In this document: piece by piece, positions 34,930-43,942 of the stretch
Layout: each line of letters opens with the position of its first letter
How positions within the stretch are numbered: the first letter of the stretch is position 1
NCBI GenBank assembly: GCA_964229355.1
Contig: CAXRDE010000023.1
Span: 124,001-188,000, forward strand
DNA from: CAXRDE01 sp964229355
GTDB lineage: Bacteria > Cyanobacteriota > Sericytochromatia > UBA7694
Length of the DNA stretch: 64,000 nucleotides
Reading direction: 5' to 3'
Position numbers and translations under genes: made by a program
Notes under the pieces: generated by a model
Told to the model about the DNA's origin: nothing
Databases searched by the model: none
What the model saw: only the letters and a program-made list of their open reading frames with translations

Positions 34930-34972
34930 CACAATCTTAGCGAACGAAAACTATCGGGGCAGGAAACTTTTT

Positions 34973-36349
34973 CTAGCTGGCACTGACTTCTGCTTCTGCT
35001 TCGACCTCTACGCCAGCCTCTTCTGCAGGGGACTCTTCCGCGGCCTCTTCTTCAGGAACTACAGCTTCTGTATCTGTGGTATCAAGGTCCACGGCAAGCT
35101 CTGTAGACTCACCGGATTCCTCAACCACTACGGTCACTTCAGTACTTTCAGCGGTTCCTTCAAGGGTTACTTCGGTATCCGCATCACCACTATTGACGAT
35201 CATATCACCGCTGCGGGTCACACCCAGCGTATAGGTGTAGGTCTTCACCGTGCCATCAGCGCGGGTGACCGTCAGGGTACCGCCGCCGGTGGCACTGCCG
35301 TCTGCCGCCACCACACGCTCTTCACTGCGTTCACGTTTGCGGCCGTCTTGCCAGGTGGTCACAGCGGTCACTTTAACGGTACGCTGTCCCTCTGCATTCA
35401 CCTCCACACTCCGCTCAACGGTGCGGGTATAGTTTTGATGGGTGGCTTCAAGGGTATAAAAGGCAGATACGAGCTTCTCATCCATCGTGGTCCGGGTGGA
35501 CGTCACGTTACGGGTAACACCTGTTTTTTCATTTTTGAATTCGATTTTGGTAATTTTTGTGATACTGCCATCTTCATTTTCAATTTCTTCGGTATCAGAG
35601 GTACGAACCGCCTGGGCTTTGCTCACCAGTTTGTCTTTTTTCTCTTTGGCCACTTCACGCAGGGTCTGAATTTTAGCCTTCACCTGCTCTAGCTTCGCTT
35701 TGGCTTTCGCCTTGCGGTCTTCAGTGTTGGCTTTGACTTCAGCTTTGAGTTTCGCAGGGTCAATGGTTAACGTTCCATCAGCATTCACGGTCAATGCGCC
35801 ACTGGCTTCTAACATTGCTTTTTTCTCTAAAACCATGGTTTTCCGTTCCTCTGCTTTCGTTTTCAGGCGGGTACGGGTTTCGGCTTTCACCGCAGAACGC
35901 ACCAGCGCGTTTCTCAACGCCACGGCAGTGCGTACCGGGCGTGGCTTGTTCACTGCCTCATCACGCTCTTCACGCGCTTGCCGGGCTTCTCGAGCCAGGG
36001 GCAAACGTCCACCGGTAAACAGGGTGGCGCTTACTTCCCCTTCTTGTTCCACTTCAAGGGCCTGGGTAGAAAAAGAGCTTTCTGCGGTTAAGGTCTGCGT
36101 ATCGCGAAAGGCCATTTCATCAGCAATCACGGTTTGCATTGCCGCTTGCATTTCGGCCGAGTTTTGAGAACTGGCCACAACGGTGGCACTGCCAGAAGCA
36201 TTATTTGACGCATTCGAAGAGTTGGACTGACCCGTACCCGGTGTGCTGGTATTGGGAGTGGTTCCCTGATTTAAAGTGGGGCCACAGGCGGCCAGCAAGC
36301 TGGCAACCACCATAAGACTGAGAGAGGTGCTGATGATATTCCTGGTCAT
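34973..36349 (-). CDS. hypothetical lipoprotein, 458 aa
   Basis: The signal peptide ends in the lipobox LLAA-C22. Residues 25-65 are a Ser/Thr/Asn/Gly linker. Residues about 110-250 are strongly charged, helical and Lys/Arg/Glu/Ala-rich (coiled coil). The next about 140 residues look like beta repeats rich in T and V with recurring DG turns (GTLTVTRADGTVKTYTYTL). The tail from about 415 is very acidic (VVPEEEAAEESPAEEA). No family is recognised. It may be a surface-anchored structural or binding protein. AAGGA precedes the ATG; an inverted repeat lies upstream and a strong terminator downstream, so it is a single-gene unit. Confidence 0.8.
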   Translation of the reverse strand: MTRNIISTSLSLMVVASLLAACGPTLNQGTTPNTSTPGTGQSNSSNASNNASGSATVVASSQNSAEMQAAMQTVIADEMAFRDTQTLTAESSFSTQALEVEQEGEVSATLFTGGRLPLAREARQAREERDEAVNKPRPVRTAVALRNALVRSAVKAETRTRLKTKAEERKTMVLEKKAMLEASGALTVNADGTLTIDPAKLKAEVKANTEDRKAKAKAKLEQVKAKIQTLREVAKEKKDKLVSKAQAVRTSDTEEIENEDGSITKITKIEFKNEKTGVTRNVTSTRTTMDEKLVSAFYTLEATHQNYTRTVERSVEVNAEGQRTVKVTAVTTWQDGRKRERSEERVVAADGSATGGGTLTVTRADGTVKTYTYTLGVTRSGDMIVNSGDADTEVTLEGTAESTEVTVVVEESGESTELAVDLDTTDTEAVVPEEEAAEESPAEEAGVEVEAEAEVSAS

Positions 36350-36379
36350 AAAACATAGTTCCTTTTTAGCAAATTTATG

Positions 36380-36398
36380 ACTTGACGTTTTGTCAAGT
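36380..36398. promoter_or_regulatory. inverted repeat upstream of lipoprotein gene
   Basis: Perfect 7-bp arms ACTTGAC (36380-36386) and GTCAAGT (36392-36398) around GTTTT. On the minus strand the repeat includes a consensus-like -35 TTGACA, 31 bases before the lipoprotein start; no -10 is well placed at standard spacing. A regulator site or a transcript hairpin are both possible. Confidence 0.35.
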
Positions 36399-36435
36399 TT
36401 TGATATTAATCATGCTAAACCATTGCAAAAAAAAA

Positions 36436-36461
36436 GTCAAGCGCTGTGGCTTGACTTTTTT
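36436..36461. terminator. bidirectional-looking terminator
   Basis: GTCAAGC (36436-36442) and GCTTGAC (36449-36455) form a stem with a GCTGTG loop. There are nine A before it and six T after it, so it works as a terminator on both strands; its natural client is the TPR protein gene ending at 36475 on the minus strand. Confidence 0.85.
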
Positions 36462-36474
36462 GCGTTATTTTTTA

Positions 36475-37635
36475 TCAAAGGTGCTGAAGAAAATCAGGGG
36501 CAGCACTTAAGGTTTCCCATAAGCGGGGCGGGGCATCCTTACTGATTTGCGCCAGGTCGAGCAGATCTTTCAAATAAGCAGGGGGGGCATCTACTGTGCT
36601 TTGCACGATTTTTTCGGCCGCTGCTTTTTCGCCCTGATAAAAGTAGCTCAGGGCAAGAAGATAGCGGTTTTCGCTGTTGAGCGGATCTTTCTGTAAAACC
36701 GTCTGGAATGCCTTTTGGGCAGCTTTTAAGTCCTGCTGTGCTAAATCAGCCATGCCCTGACGCATAAGGGCCGTCAAGTTCTCAGGCTCCTGTTTTACCG
36801 CAATCCCGTAATTGCGGGTCGCAAAGTTCAGGTAGCCCAGCTTAAAGTGTAGGTCAGCAATGTGCTGAAAAGCCTGACTGCGCTGGGCGGAGGTCCATTG
36901 ATTGGCAAATAATTGAAGCTCACGGCGATAGAAAGCCAAAAGGTCTTCATAAGATTGATTTTTTAAATGGGCTTTTACCACGTAGTTGCGCACCACCTGG
37001 GCCTCAGGATAGCGCTCCCAAAGATCCTCTACCAAAAAGCGAAACCGGCGTTGTGCAATGGCGTCAAAAGCGGGCTGTAAAGCGTCAAGACGCTTTAATA
37101 ATTGCAATTGCATCAGGGTATTTTGCTGTTGTAAAGCGTCCTGTAGCTGAACCCTGGCTTCCGCAAAAAGCTGTTCCAAATAGGCTTCACTCTGAGGTGT
37201 TTCCAGAAGCGCAGAAAAAGTGGCTAAGGTTTCTGAAGAAGGATCAACTTCGAGTAATAAACCGACGGTTTTGGTCAAGTCTTCTGCTTTGGGTGTTGCT
37301 AACTGGCTTTTCAGTAAATAAAGCTTCATTTTTTCTTCAATTGACGAGCTGCCCTGAAGACCTTGCTGAACCGCATTTAAAGCCTGTAATTTCTGTTCAA
37401 GGGCGAGGTAATTCTGAGCCAGAAGATAGTACGTGCCCGGAGGCACAGGATTTTGCGCGGCAAGCTTTAGTAGAAGGTCTCTGGACTGGGCATATTGCTT
37501 TTGGTCAAAAGCATTTTGGGCAGATGTTAAAGACCCCGACATTTCGACTTGTGGGGCCTGCGCAAGGGAAGGCAATGACCCTGAAAAAACAGAAAGTGTG
37601 TACAGTGAAAGAATTAAAATAGACCGGTATTTCAT
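36475..37635 (-). CDS. exported TPR-repeat protein, 386 aa
   Basis: A signal peptide (MKYRSILILSLYTLSVFSGSLPSLAQA, cleavage after AQA) followed by helical repeats; clear TPR units occur near the N-terminus (AQNAFDQKQYAQSRDLLLKLA) and the C-terminus (ALMRQGMADLAQQDLKAAQKAF). The middle is more divergent. Probably a periplasmic scaffold. I start at the ATG at 37635; a GTG five codons upstream would place charged residues before the signal. Downstream is a strong terminator. Partner unknown. Confidence 0.8.
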   Translation of the reverse strand: MKYRSILILSLYTLSVFSGSLPSLAQAPQVEMSGSLTSAQNAFDQKQYAQSRDLLLKLAAQNPVPPGTYYLLAQNYLALEQKLQALNAVQQGLQGSSSIEEKMKLYLLKSQLATPKAEDLTKTVGLLLEVDPSSETLATFSALLETPQSEAYLEQLFAEARVQLQDALQQQNTLMQLQLLKRLDALQPAFDAIAQRRFRFLVEDLWERYPEAQVVRNYVVKAHLKNQSYEDLLAFYRRELQLFANQWTSAQRSQAFQHIADLHFKLGYLNFATRNYGIAVKQEPENLTALMRQGMADLAQQDLKAAQKAFQTVLQKDPLNSENRYLLALSYFYQGEKAAAEKIVQSTVDAPPAYLKDLLDLAQISKDAPPRLWETLSAAPDFLQHL

Positions 37636-37681
37636 ATCTTTAGTGTACACACTTTTTCTTAAAAATGTGGAAAAACAAAAG

Positions 37682-37852
37682 CTAAACGTTTTGCTTAATG
37701 CGTGCTTTGCGGTTACGGCGGCGATCCATCATCAGATCGACTTCACGGGCTAAGTCCTGGAGTTCTGCATGGCGTTGGCGCTTCAGCTCAACATAGTTCT
37801 TTTCTTTTTCTTCGATGCGATTTTGCATTTCATGGAGAATATCTGCGTACAT
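37682..37852 (-). CDS. small coiled-coil protein, 56 aa
   Basis: A short, highly charged helical protein (MYADILHEMQNRIEEKEKN onward, ending MMDRRRNRKARIKQNV). AAAGGA lies 8 bases before the ATG at 37852, a strong translation signal. The basic C-terminus could bind nucleic acid or membrane. No family recognised. It precedes the TPR gene by 46 bases on the same strand. Confidence 0.68.
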   Translation of the reverse strand: MYADILHEMQNRIEEKEKNYVELKRQRHAELQDLAREVDLMMDRRRNRKARIKQNV

Positions 37853-38051
37853 GATAATATCCTTTCCTGAGGTGATCAATTTAACCTTAAATTAATAATG
37901 ATTTATTGTTCTCTTTGATATCTTCTATTGTAACGCATGATTTCAATTTGTGCATTCATGATTTTGATGCATTGCGCAACCACTATAAAGAAAAAATCAA
38001 GCTTATATAAAACTTTGGTTTCGAGATACGGTAAATGCAGGCTTTCCGCCG

Positions 38052-38057
38052 TATAAT
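38052..38057 (+). promoter_or_regulatory. candidate -10 element for ppc
   Basis: A TATAAT 37 bases before the ppc start, in an A/T-rich 240-bp intergenic region. No good -35 is seen at the usual spacing. Confidence 0.38.
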
Positions 38058-38093
38058 TAATGCAAATATATTTCAGGAAAAATTTTAGTTTTT

Positions 38094-40802
38094 ATGAAGA
38101 AAACCGATAAAAACGCACCTTTGCGGGCAGATGTTAAGCAACTGGGGCATATTTTAGGAAATACCCTTGTGGAGCAGGTTGGGCCAGCGCTTTTTCAACT
38201 GGAAGAAGAGATACGTCAGACATGCAAAGCCAGTCGCCAATCTTTTGACGCGCAGGCCATTAAAGCCCTGAGGGTTTCTCTTTCTCAACAAACCCCTGAA
38301 ACGCTGATTGAATTGGCCAAAGCTTTTGGCTTCTACTTCCAATTGGTAAACACAGCAGAGCAAAACCACCGCATTCGCAGAAAGCGCCACTACGCGCTCT
38401 CTGAAACGGTGATCAAATATTCGTTGGAACACCTGGTAGAAACCCTAAAGTCCGAAAATATGACTGAGGAATCACTACAACAGCTGCTGAACCGTTTATC
38501 GATCATGCCTGTGTTAACCGCCCATCCTACCCATATTATGCGTCATACCCTGCTGCAAAAGCATCGGCGTATTTCTCAGCTTCTCTTTCAACAAAGCCAA
38601 ACATTGACCCCTTATGAGCGCAATGAGCTTGAGGCACGGCTACGTCATGAAATTACCCTGCTCTGGCAAAGCAACCCGTTTCACAACCGGAAAATCACCG
38701 TCATGGACGAAGTGGAAAACCTGCTGCGTTATTTTGATGCCTCCCTCTGGGAAACCCTTCCACAGGTTCATGAGGATTTTTCAGCCGCTCTGCAACAAGC
38801 GGGTTATTCTATTGAACTACCCGTCGTGATGCGCTTTGGTTCCTGGGTTGGAGGCGACCGTGACGGACACCCTTTTGTGACCGCCGAACTCACCTGGAAA
38901 ACCCTTCAACGCCAGCAAAAATATCTTTTTGAGCGCTACATCCAGGCCCTCAGGCATCTCGAAGACCATTACAGCGCTTCCGCCCGTCTTATTCCCTGTA
39001 ACGATGCTTTGCAAGAATTGCTCACGCAACAGGCCGAGGCGCTTAAGGCTTATCCTGCTAAAACCGATACCTCAGGAAAATGCTACGATCCCCAGCGCCA
39101 TGCCGAAGAACCTTATCGCCAATTTTTTTACCGCATGCGCTGGCTTCTTATCCACCGCCACTATCCGAGCAGCGATGAAGTATTGGCCCATTTAGATTTT
39201 ATTTATCAGCACATTGCAGAACACCAGGGGCAAGCGACGCTTAAGCCCTTAGAACGCTTTCGCTGGCAGGTGCGTATTTTTGGCTTTTGCCTGATGCCCC
39301 TGGATATCCGTCAGGATTCAGCGATCCATAGTCAGGCCATTGCAGAAATTTTTGCCCATAACGGGATTCATGCTCAGTTCTCAAGTCTTTCTGAAGAACA
39401 AAAACAGGAGCTTTTAATCGCCGAATTGCACAATCCCCGTCCCTTGTGGGCAGAACATTTTCAGGGTTCAGAGCTGTTGGAGCAGGTATTGGACACCTTT
39501 TACGTGATTCGCAAAGCCCAACACACCCTCGATAAGTCCAGTATCACGCGCTATATCATTAGCATGTGTAAACAACCCAGCGATCTGCTCAATGTTTTTG
39601 TGCTGTGTAAAGCCACAGGTTTATTCCGCCAGGGTGCGTCTCACAAATTCCATTGTGATTTACAGGTCATTCCGTTGTTTGAAACCGTTGAAGATCTCAA
39701 GCATGCCTCCGCCATTATGTGTCGCCTTTTTCAAGAACCCTTTTATCAGTCCGTTATTGCCCAACAGGCGCATACCCAGGAAGTGATGGTGGGTTATTCG
39801 GACAGCGGAAAATCTGGAGGCATTCTCGCCGCCTCGTGGAATTTATATGTGGGCCAACGGGAGCTCAGTCTGGCAGCGCAACAAGCGGGCATTCAAATTG
39901 TTTTCTTTCACGGGCGTGGCGGTACCGTAAGCCGCGGTGGAGGTCCCACCAGACACGCTATTTTTGCCCAGCCCGAAGGCACCATCCAGGGCAAAATTCG
40001 CATGACAGAACAGGGAGAAGTTCTCTCCTGGAAATACAACTTTTCAGAAATGGCCCATCGCAATCTTTCGGTGCTGCTAAGCTCTGTTCTGGAAGCGAGT
40101 CAACCCCATCACGCTCCCGCCCCCAAACATTGGCAAACACTCATGAATCAGCTGTCAGAGGCCTCTTTACAAGCCTATAGCCAGTTGGTACATCAGAATC
40201 CGCACTTCATTGCTTACTTTCAACAAACCACGCCCCTTGAAGAAATATCCCAGCTCAACATCGGCTCTCGCCCTGCGAAGCGCAAAGATACCCGCGGCAT
40301 CGAAGATCTGAGGGCCATTCCCTGGGTTTTTGCCTGGATGCAATCCCGCTGCGTTTTACCGGCCTGGTATGGGGTCGGCACAGCTCTGGAAGGCAGCAGA
40401 AATCTTGAGGCCTTACAGCACATGTATCAGGACTGGCCTTTTTTCACAAGCTTTATCGACAATTTGCAAATGACATTGTCTAAAGCGGATATTCACATTG
40501 CCTCCTGTTACGCAGAACTCGCCGACACCGACGTGCGTAACGCGATTTGGCCGCTTATTGAGTCAGAGTACCAGCGCACCTGTCAATGGGTGCTCAATAT
40601 CACCCAAAGTGATGAGTTACTGGCCTCACAGGATACCCTCAGACGTTCGATTGCGCTGCGAAATCCCTATGTGGACCCCCTGAATTATATTCAAGTGGAG
40701 GTTCTCAAGCGGCTGCGAGCCCAGGACCATAGCCCGCCCCTCAAAGAAGCGTTGGACTTAAGCATTATCGGGATTTCTGAAGGACTTAGAAATACGGGCT
40801 AA
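38094..40802 (+). CDS. ppc: phosphoenolpyruvate carboxylase
   Basis: A 902-residue PEP carboxylase: PEP plus bicarbonate gives oxaloacetate and phosphate, an anaplerotic reaction of central carbon metabolism. The catalytic histidine is H144 in VLTAHPT. The PEP/bicarbonate loop FHGRGGTVSRGGGP (about 605-618) and the VGYSDSGKSGG motif are intact, and the C-terminus ends in the canonical RNTG. Normal length. AGGAAAA lies upstream. Monocistronic: the opposing nucleotide-sugar dehydrogenase gene ends 3 bases after its stop. Confidence 0.98.
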   Translation: MKKTDKNAPLRADVKQLGHILGNTLVEQVGPALFQLEEEIRQTCKASRQSFDAQAIKALRVSLSQQTPETLIELAKAFGFYFQLVNTAEQNHRIRRKRHYALSETVIKYSLEHLVETLKSENMTEESLQQLLNRLSIMPVLTAHPTHIMRHTLLQKHRRISQLLFQQSQTLTPYERNELEARLRHEITLLWQSNPFHNRKITVMDEVENLLRYFDASLWETLPQVHEDFSAALQQAGYSIELPVVMRFGSWVGGDRDGHPFVTAELTWKTLQRQQKYLFERYIQALRHLEDHYSASARLIPCNDALQELLTQQAEALKAYPAKTDTSGKCYDPQRHAEEPYRQFFYRMRWLLIHRHYPSSDEVLAHLDFIYQHIAEHQGQATLKPLERFRWQVRIFGFCLMPLDIRQDSAIHSQAIAEIFAHNGIHAQFSSLSEEQKQELLIAELHNPRPLWAEHFQGSELLEQVLDTFYVIRKAQHTLDKSSITRYIISMCKQPSDLLNVFVLCKATGLFRQGASHKFHCDLQVIPLFETVEDLKHASAIMCRLFQEPFYQSVIAQQAHTQEVMVGYSDSGKSGGILAASWNLYVGQRELSLAAQQAGIQIVFFHGRGGTVSRGGGPTRHAIFAQPEGTIQGKIRMTEQGEVLSWKYNFSEMAHRNLSVLLSSVLEASQPHHAPAPKHWQTLMNQLSEASLQAYSQLVHQNPHFIAYFQQTTPLEEISQLNIGSRPAKRKDTRGIEDLRAIPWVFAWMQSRCVLPAWYGVGTALEGSRNLEALQHMYQDWPFFTSFIDNLQMTLSKADIHIASCYAELADTDVRNAIWPLIESEYQRTCQWVLNITQSDELLASQDTLRRSIALRNPYVDPLNYIQVEVLKRLRAQDHSPPLKEALDLSIIGISEGLRNTG

Positions 40803-40805
40803 TCC

Positions 40806-42107
40806 TTATAAATACACCACCTGCGCCCGCACCTCTGTGAGCACCTGTCGCAGAATATTTCGGGTATCAAAAATTAGGTATGACGGCTGGTTCAGGCATG
40901 CGTAATCAATATCCTGGTGTGCCGTCAAAACAATGATCAAATCGTAATTTGCTAAAGCGGCTTCAGACAAAGGCTGACTTTCGTAGCGCTGGACGCTGCC
41001 CTCAATTTGAAGCTGTGGCACGTGGGGATCGTGATAAGCCACTGTGGCCCCTTTGGCAGACAATAAGGGCCATAAATGCAGGGCAGGGGCTTCACGGGCA
41101 TCAGAGATATTGGGTTTATACGCCACGCCCACCAGTAAAATACGAGAGCCATTCATGGCTTTTTTGTATTGATTTAGCGCATCAATGCTGCGAGCCACAA
41201 TATACGGGGGCATTTCACGATTGACCTGATCCGCCAGCGAAATAAAACGGGGTTCAAAGCCCTGAAAGCGGGTTTTCCACATTAAGTAATGGGGGTCCAG
41301 AGGAATACAGTGTCCGCCAATGCCAGGGCCCGGCGTAAAACGCATAAAGCCAAAAGGTTTGGTGGCCGCCGCATCAATCACCTCCCACACGTCCAGATCT
41401 AAAACCCGGCAAATTTGTGCAAACTCATTTATGAGGGCAATATTCACGCTGCGAAAGGTGTTTTCAAGAATCTTGGCAGCTTCAGCCACCCGGGGCGAAG
41501 TCACAGGATGGGTTTTAATGCCCACATAACGGTAGACATCACAAGCCCTTTGCGTACATGTCTCAGTCATTCCCCCCACGACCTTGGGAATTTCACCCAC
41601 AGGATAGGTGGTATTACCCGGATCAATACGCTCTGGAGAAAAAGCCAAAAAGAAGTCTTGTCCAGCCACAAAGCCTGCCTGGGACAAAAGGGGAGCAATT
41701 AACTCTTCGGTGGTACCCGGATAGGTGGTGCTTTCTAGCACCACCAGCTGTCCGGGCTGCAAAAACGGCAACAGATGTTCTACCGCCGATAAAATAAATG
41801 AGAGATCGGGCTCCCGCGAAGCACTCAACGGGGTGGGTACACAAATAAAAATCGCTTGTGCTGAGGCTAGCGCCGCGGGGTCGCAAGTCAAGAGACAGCG
41901 TGAAGAGGTCAACATTTCAGCCAGGGCGGCATCGCCCACGTCTTCAATGGGGCTACGCCCCTGGTTTAGCAAATGCACTTTATCTGGATTATTATCCACT
42001 CCCACCACCGCTAGACCCGCCGACCAAAACTTACGCAGCAGGGGAATTCCCACATATCCAAGGCCCATTACGGCCACCGTAAAATTAGCGTCGATGGTAG
42101 TAAGCAT
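40806..42107 (-). CDS. nucleotide-sugar dehydrogenase (UDP-N-acetyl-hexosamine/UDP-glucose 6-dehydrogenase family)
   Basis: A 433-residue NAD-dependent enzyme oxidising C6 of a UDP-sugar to the uronate. It has the nucleotide motif VMGLGYVGIPLL, STTYPGTTEEL, the ENTFRSVNIALINE helix, and catalytic C267 in GPGIGGHCIPLDP. The FSPERIDPGN and VGGM motifs favour the WbpA/WecC UDP-N-acetylhexosamine branch over UDP-glucose dehydrogenase. The product would feed capsule or O-antigen. AAGGTGAG precedes the ATG, which lies inside the end of the J-domain gene (23-bp overlap), so the two are co-translated. No other polysaccharide genes are adjacent. Confidence 0.9.
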   Translation of the reverse strand: MLTTIDANFTVAVMGLGYVGIPLLRKFWSAGLAVVGVDNNPDKVHLLNQGRSPIEDVGDAALAEMLTSSRCLLTCDPAALASAQAIFICVPTPLSASREPDLSFILSAVEHLLPFLQPGQLVVLESTTYPGTTEELIAPLLSQAGFVAGQDFFLAFSPERIDPGNTTYPVGEIPKVVGGMTETCTQRACDVYRYVGIKTHPVTSPRVAEAAKILENTFRSVNIALINEFAQICRVLDLDVWEVIDAAATKPFGFMRFTPGPGIGGHCIPLDPHYLMWKTRFQGFEPRFISLADQVNREMPPYIVARSIDALNQYKKAMNGSRILLVGVAYKPNISDAREAPALHLWPLLSAKGATVAYHDPHVPQLQIEGSVQRYESQPLSEAALANYDLIIVLTAHQDIDYACLNQPSYLIFDTRNILRQVLTEVRAQVVYL

Positions 42108-42714
42108 AGAGTCTCACCTTATTCATAATATGTGCTGGTATATCTATTTCAGGATCCAACATTTTTGCATTGCTCAGGGCATAAAACGCACGGCGGTAGT
42201 CCCCCCGTGCCGCATAACGCAAACCTTGCGTATAGTAAAACATAGCGGCACTGGCTTTGGCCGCAGATGACGTGCCTTTTTCGTCGGACACAGGCTCTGA
42301 AGTCCCTGCTGTTTCAGAAATATCCAGGTGAGTTCCGCTTTCTGGCGTTTGCTGATAGGCTTTCTTTAACATGTCCTGAAAGCGATTTTGACGCGAAGGA
42401 GGCGGATTAAAAGGCACTTGAAACTGCTGCTGCAACGCTTCCAAGTGCAGGGATTGAATTTGATCTTGCTCGGCTTCGTAGCGGGCACGCAGCTCTGGAT
42501 CCAGAAGCGTATCACGGGCCTGGGTTAACAACACGAACTGAGCCTCGGCTTCTCTTCGCTCGGGAGAGTGCAAAGGAAAACGATCGGGATGGGTATCTCG
42601 GGCACAGCGCCGATATGCCTTTCGAATTTCGGTTTCGGAAGCCTGACGGCTAACGCCCAACAGAGAAAAATAGTTTCCCTCTTCCCAGTCAAATCCAGAT
42701 TTAGAAGGATTCAC
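42085..42714 (-). CDS. J-domain protein, 209 aa
   Basis: The N-terminal J-domain (residues about 12-75) reads NYFSLLGVSRQASETEIRKAYRRCARDTHPDRF, with an intact HPD motif (42-44), so it can stimulate a DnaK ATPase. The C-terminal about 40 residues resemble one TPR (AMFYYTQGLRYAARGDYRRAFYALSNAKML). It lacks the zinc-finger and substrate domains of DnaJ. I chose the GTG at 42714, which overlaps the TGA of the upstream gene; longer readings would overlap that gene by up to 150 bases. It may recruit Hsp70 to a specific client. Confidence 0.78.
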   Translation of the reverse strand: MNPSKSGFDWEEGNYFSLLGVSRQASETEIRKAYRRCARDTHPDRFPLHSPERREAEAQFVLLTQARDTLLDPELRARYEAEQDQIQSLHLEALQQQFQVPFNPPPSRQNRFQDMLKKAYQQTPESGTHLDISETAGTSEPVSDEKGTSSAAKASAAMFYYTQGLRYAARGDYRRAFYALSNAKMLDPEIDIPAHIMNKVRLYAYYHRR

Positions 42715-43076
42715 ATAGATACCACACAGACATGAATTTGATGCAAACGCGGCACAGACAGAAAGTCCACCAAAAATATCTCTTGCCATGTGGCCCGTTG
42801 AAGTTGACCGCGCACCACCGGAAATTGGAGCGAAGCACCCAGGATTGTGGCTAAGAAGCAAGGATCTGAACTTAGGTGTTGTGCCTCGCTGAGTAGGTTT
42901 TGCAGTGGGGTTTCATCGCCTTCGGGACACTCCACGGAAAGTAAACTCACACCTGAACCGGGTAAGGTCACAAAACACATTCCTTCCTCCCTGGCCTGTC
43001 GCTGTACAAGCCGTTGCACCTGATCGGTAATGCCATAGGGTGTACGATCTCCCGTACTGCGTAATTCAAATTGCAC
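42711..43076 (-). CDS. YjbQ/UPF0047-like protein, divergent
   Basis: A 121-residue protein recognisable as YjbQ-like by TPYGITDQVQRLVQRQ, GMCFVTLPGSGVSLLSVECPEGD, the ILGASLQFPVVRGQLQRATWQEIFLVDF segment and the HQIHVCVVSM ending. Typical YjbQ proteins carry a PHTTAAL motif and a DxNAHAH segment; here those places read LPGSGVSL and SSDPCFLA, so catalytic histidines are lost. Function therefore unclear. The start is GTG with AAGGA about 13 bases upstream. It heads the operon with the J-domain protein and the sugar dehydrogenase. Confidence 0.68.
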   Translation of the reverse strand: MQFELRSTGDRTPYGITDQVQRLVQRQAREEGMCFVTLPGSGVSLLSVECPEGDETPLQNLLSEAQHLSSDPCFLATILGASLQFPVVRGQLQRATWQEIFLVDFLSVPRLHQIHVCVVSM

Positions 43077-43192
43077 TGCGATTTTCTTTTCCTTCGCTTT
43101 TCTTCATTTTAGCTTAGCATTTCTCACTTATTTTATTGATTATTTTAAAAGTGAACGTTACACTATCAGCAGAGAAAGCGAGTTGTGGTCCC

Positions 43193-43942
43193 ATGGTGCA
43201 GCCAGTAGAAAATCAAGAAGCACTCCGTATCTTACTTATCGACGATGAGCTGAGCTTTTGCGAGGCTGTAGAGGACATCTTGCGTCTTGAATCCGTGGCG
43301 CTTTATACCCTGCAGGATCCTTCACAGGCCATCAGTCATGCCCAGGCCCTCAAACCTCACCTGATTTTATTGGACGTTTATTTTGGGAGCATCACCGGGT
43401 TGAGCGTACTCAAGCAGCTCAAAAACACCGATGCTTTAAAAGCAATCCCTGTGATTATGCTGACCTCCAGCTCCCAAAAAGAGCACATTGAATCCAGTCA
43501 GGCCCTGGGGGCTGTGGATTATCTGGTCAAGCCCTTCCGCGTGCCTTATTTTTATCAAAAACTCAACCAGTATTTACCCCACCCTCTCACCTTAGAGAGC
43601 CATCCGCCATCAGCCGTTACCCTCCTTTATCTCATTGAACCCGATCCTAGCTTACGGCAATTCCTCATGACTCTCCTGACCCATGAAGGATATCGTGTCA
43701 GAAGTACGGACCAGTTCGACAGTGCCCGCGCCTTAAAGGTGCCCCCCACGGCCGCTCTTTTTAACCCCCACCAGGCGCACGGAAAAGCCTATGCCGAATA
43801 CTGTACGACCCATCACATCCCTCAGATTCACTATACCTTCGACCTCACGGTCTTGCCGATCCCCGATCATACCTTAAAATTGTTTTTAAACGAGGTAAAA
43901 CAAAACGATCAACGCAACACCCAAAGCCCATGCCAAAAATAA
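43193..43942 (+). CDS. response regulator with receiver and degenerate second receiver
   Basis: A 249-residue protein. The first receiver (residues 11-133) is complete: D17/D18 acidic pair, phospho-acceptor D61 (LLLDVYFG), T91 (MLTSS) and K113 (VKPF). A second region (about 148-240) starts like a receiver (LYLIEPDPSLRQFLMTLLTHEGYRV) but lacks the acceptor Asp (AALFNPHQ) and Lys, and is probably a pseudo-receiver used for protein contact. No DNA-binding output is present. The ATG at 43193 is chosen, though upstream TTG/GTG starts exist and no strong Shine-Dalgarno is seen. Its end overlaps the ATP-grasp gene by 13 bases. Confidence 0.78.
   Translation: MVQPVENQEALRILLIDDELSFCEAVEDILRLESVALYTLQDPSQAISHAQALKPHLILLDVYFGSITGLSVLKQLKNTDALKAIPVIMLTSSSQKEHIESSQALGAVDYLVKPFRVPYFYQKLNQYLPHPLTLESHPPSAVTLLYLIEPDPSLRQFLMTLLTHEGYRVRSTDQFDSARALKVPPTAALFNPHQAHGKAYAEYCTTHHIPQIHYTFDLTVLPIPDHTLKLFLNEVKQNDQRNTQSPCQK

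Noticed and set aside
37053..37622. 189-codon frame on the + strand
   Set aside because: Antisense to the exported TPR gene, with no Shine-Dalgarno or recognisable domain.
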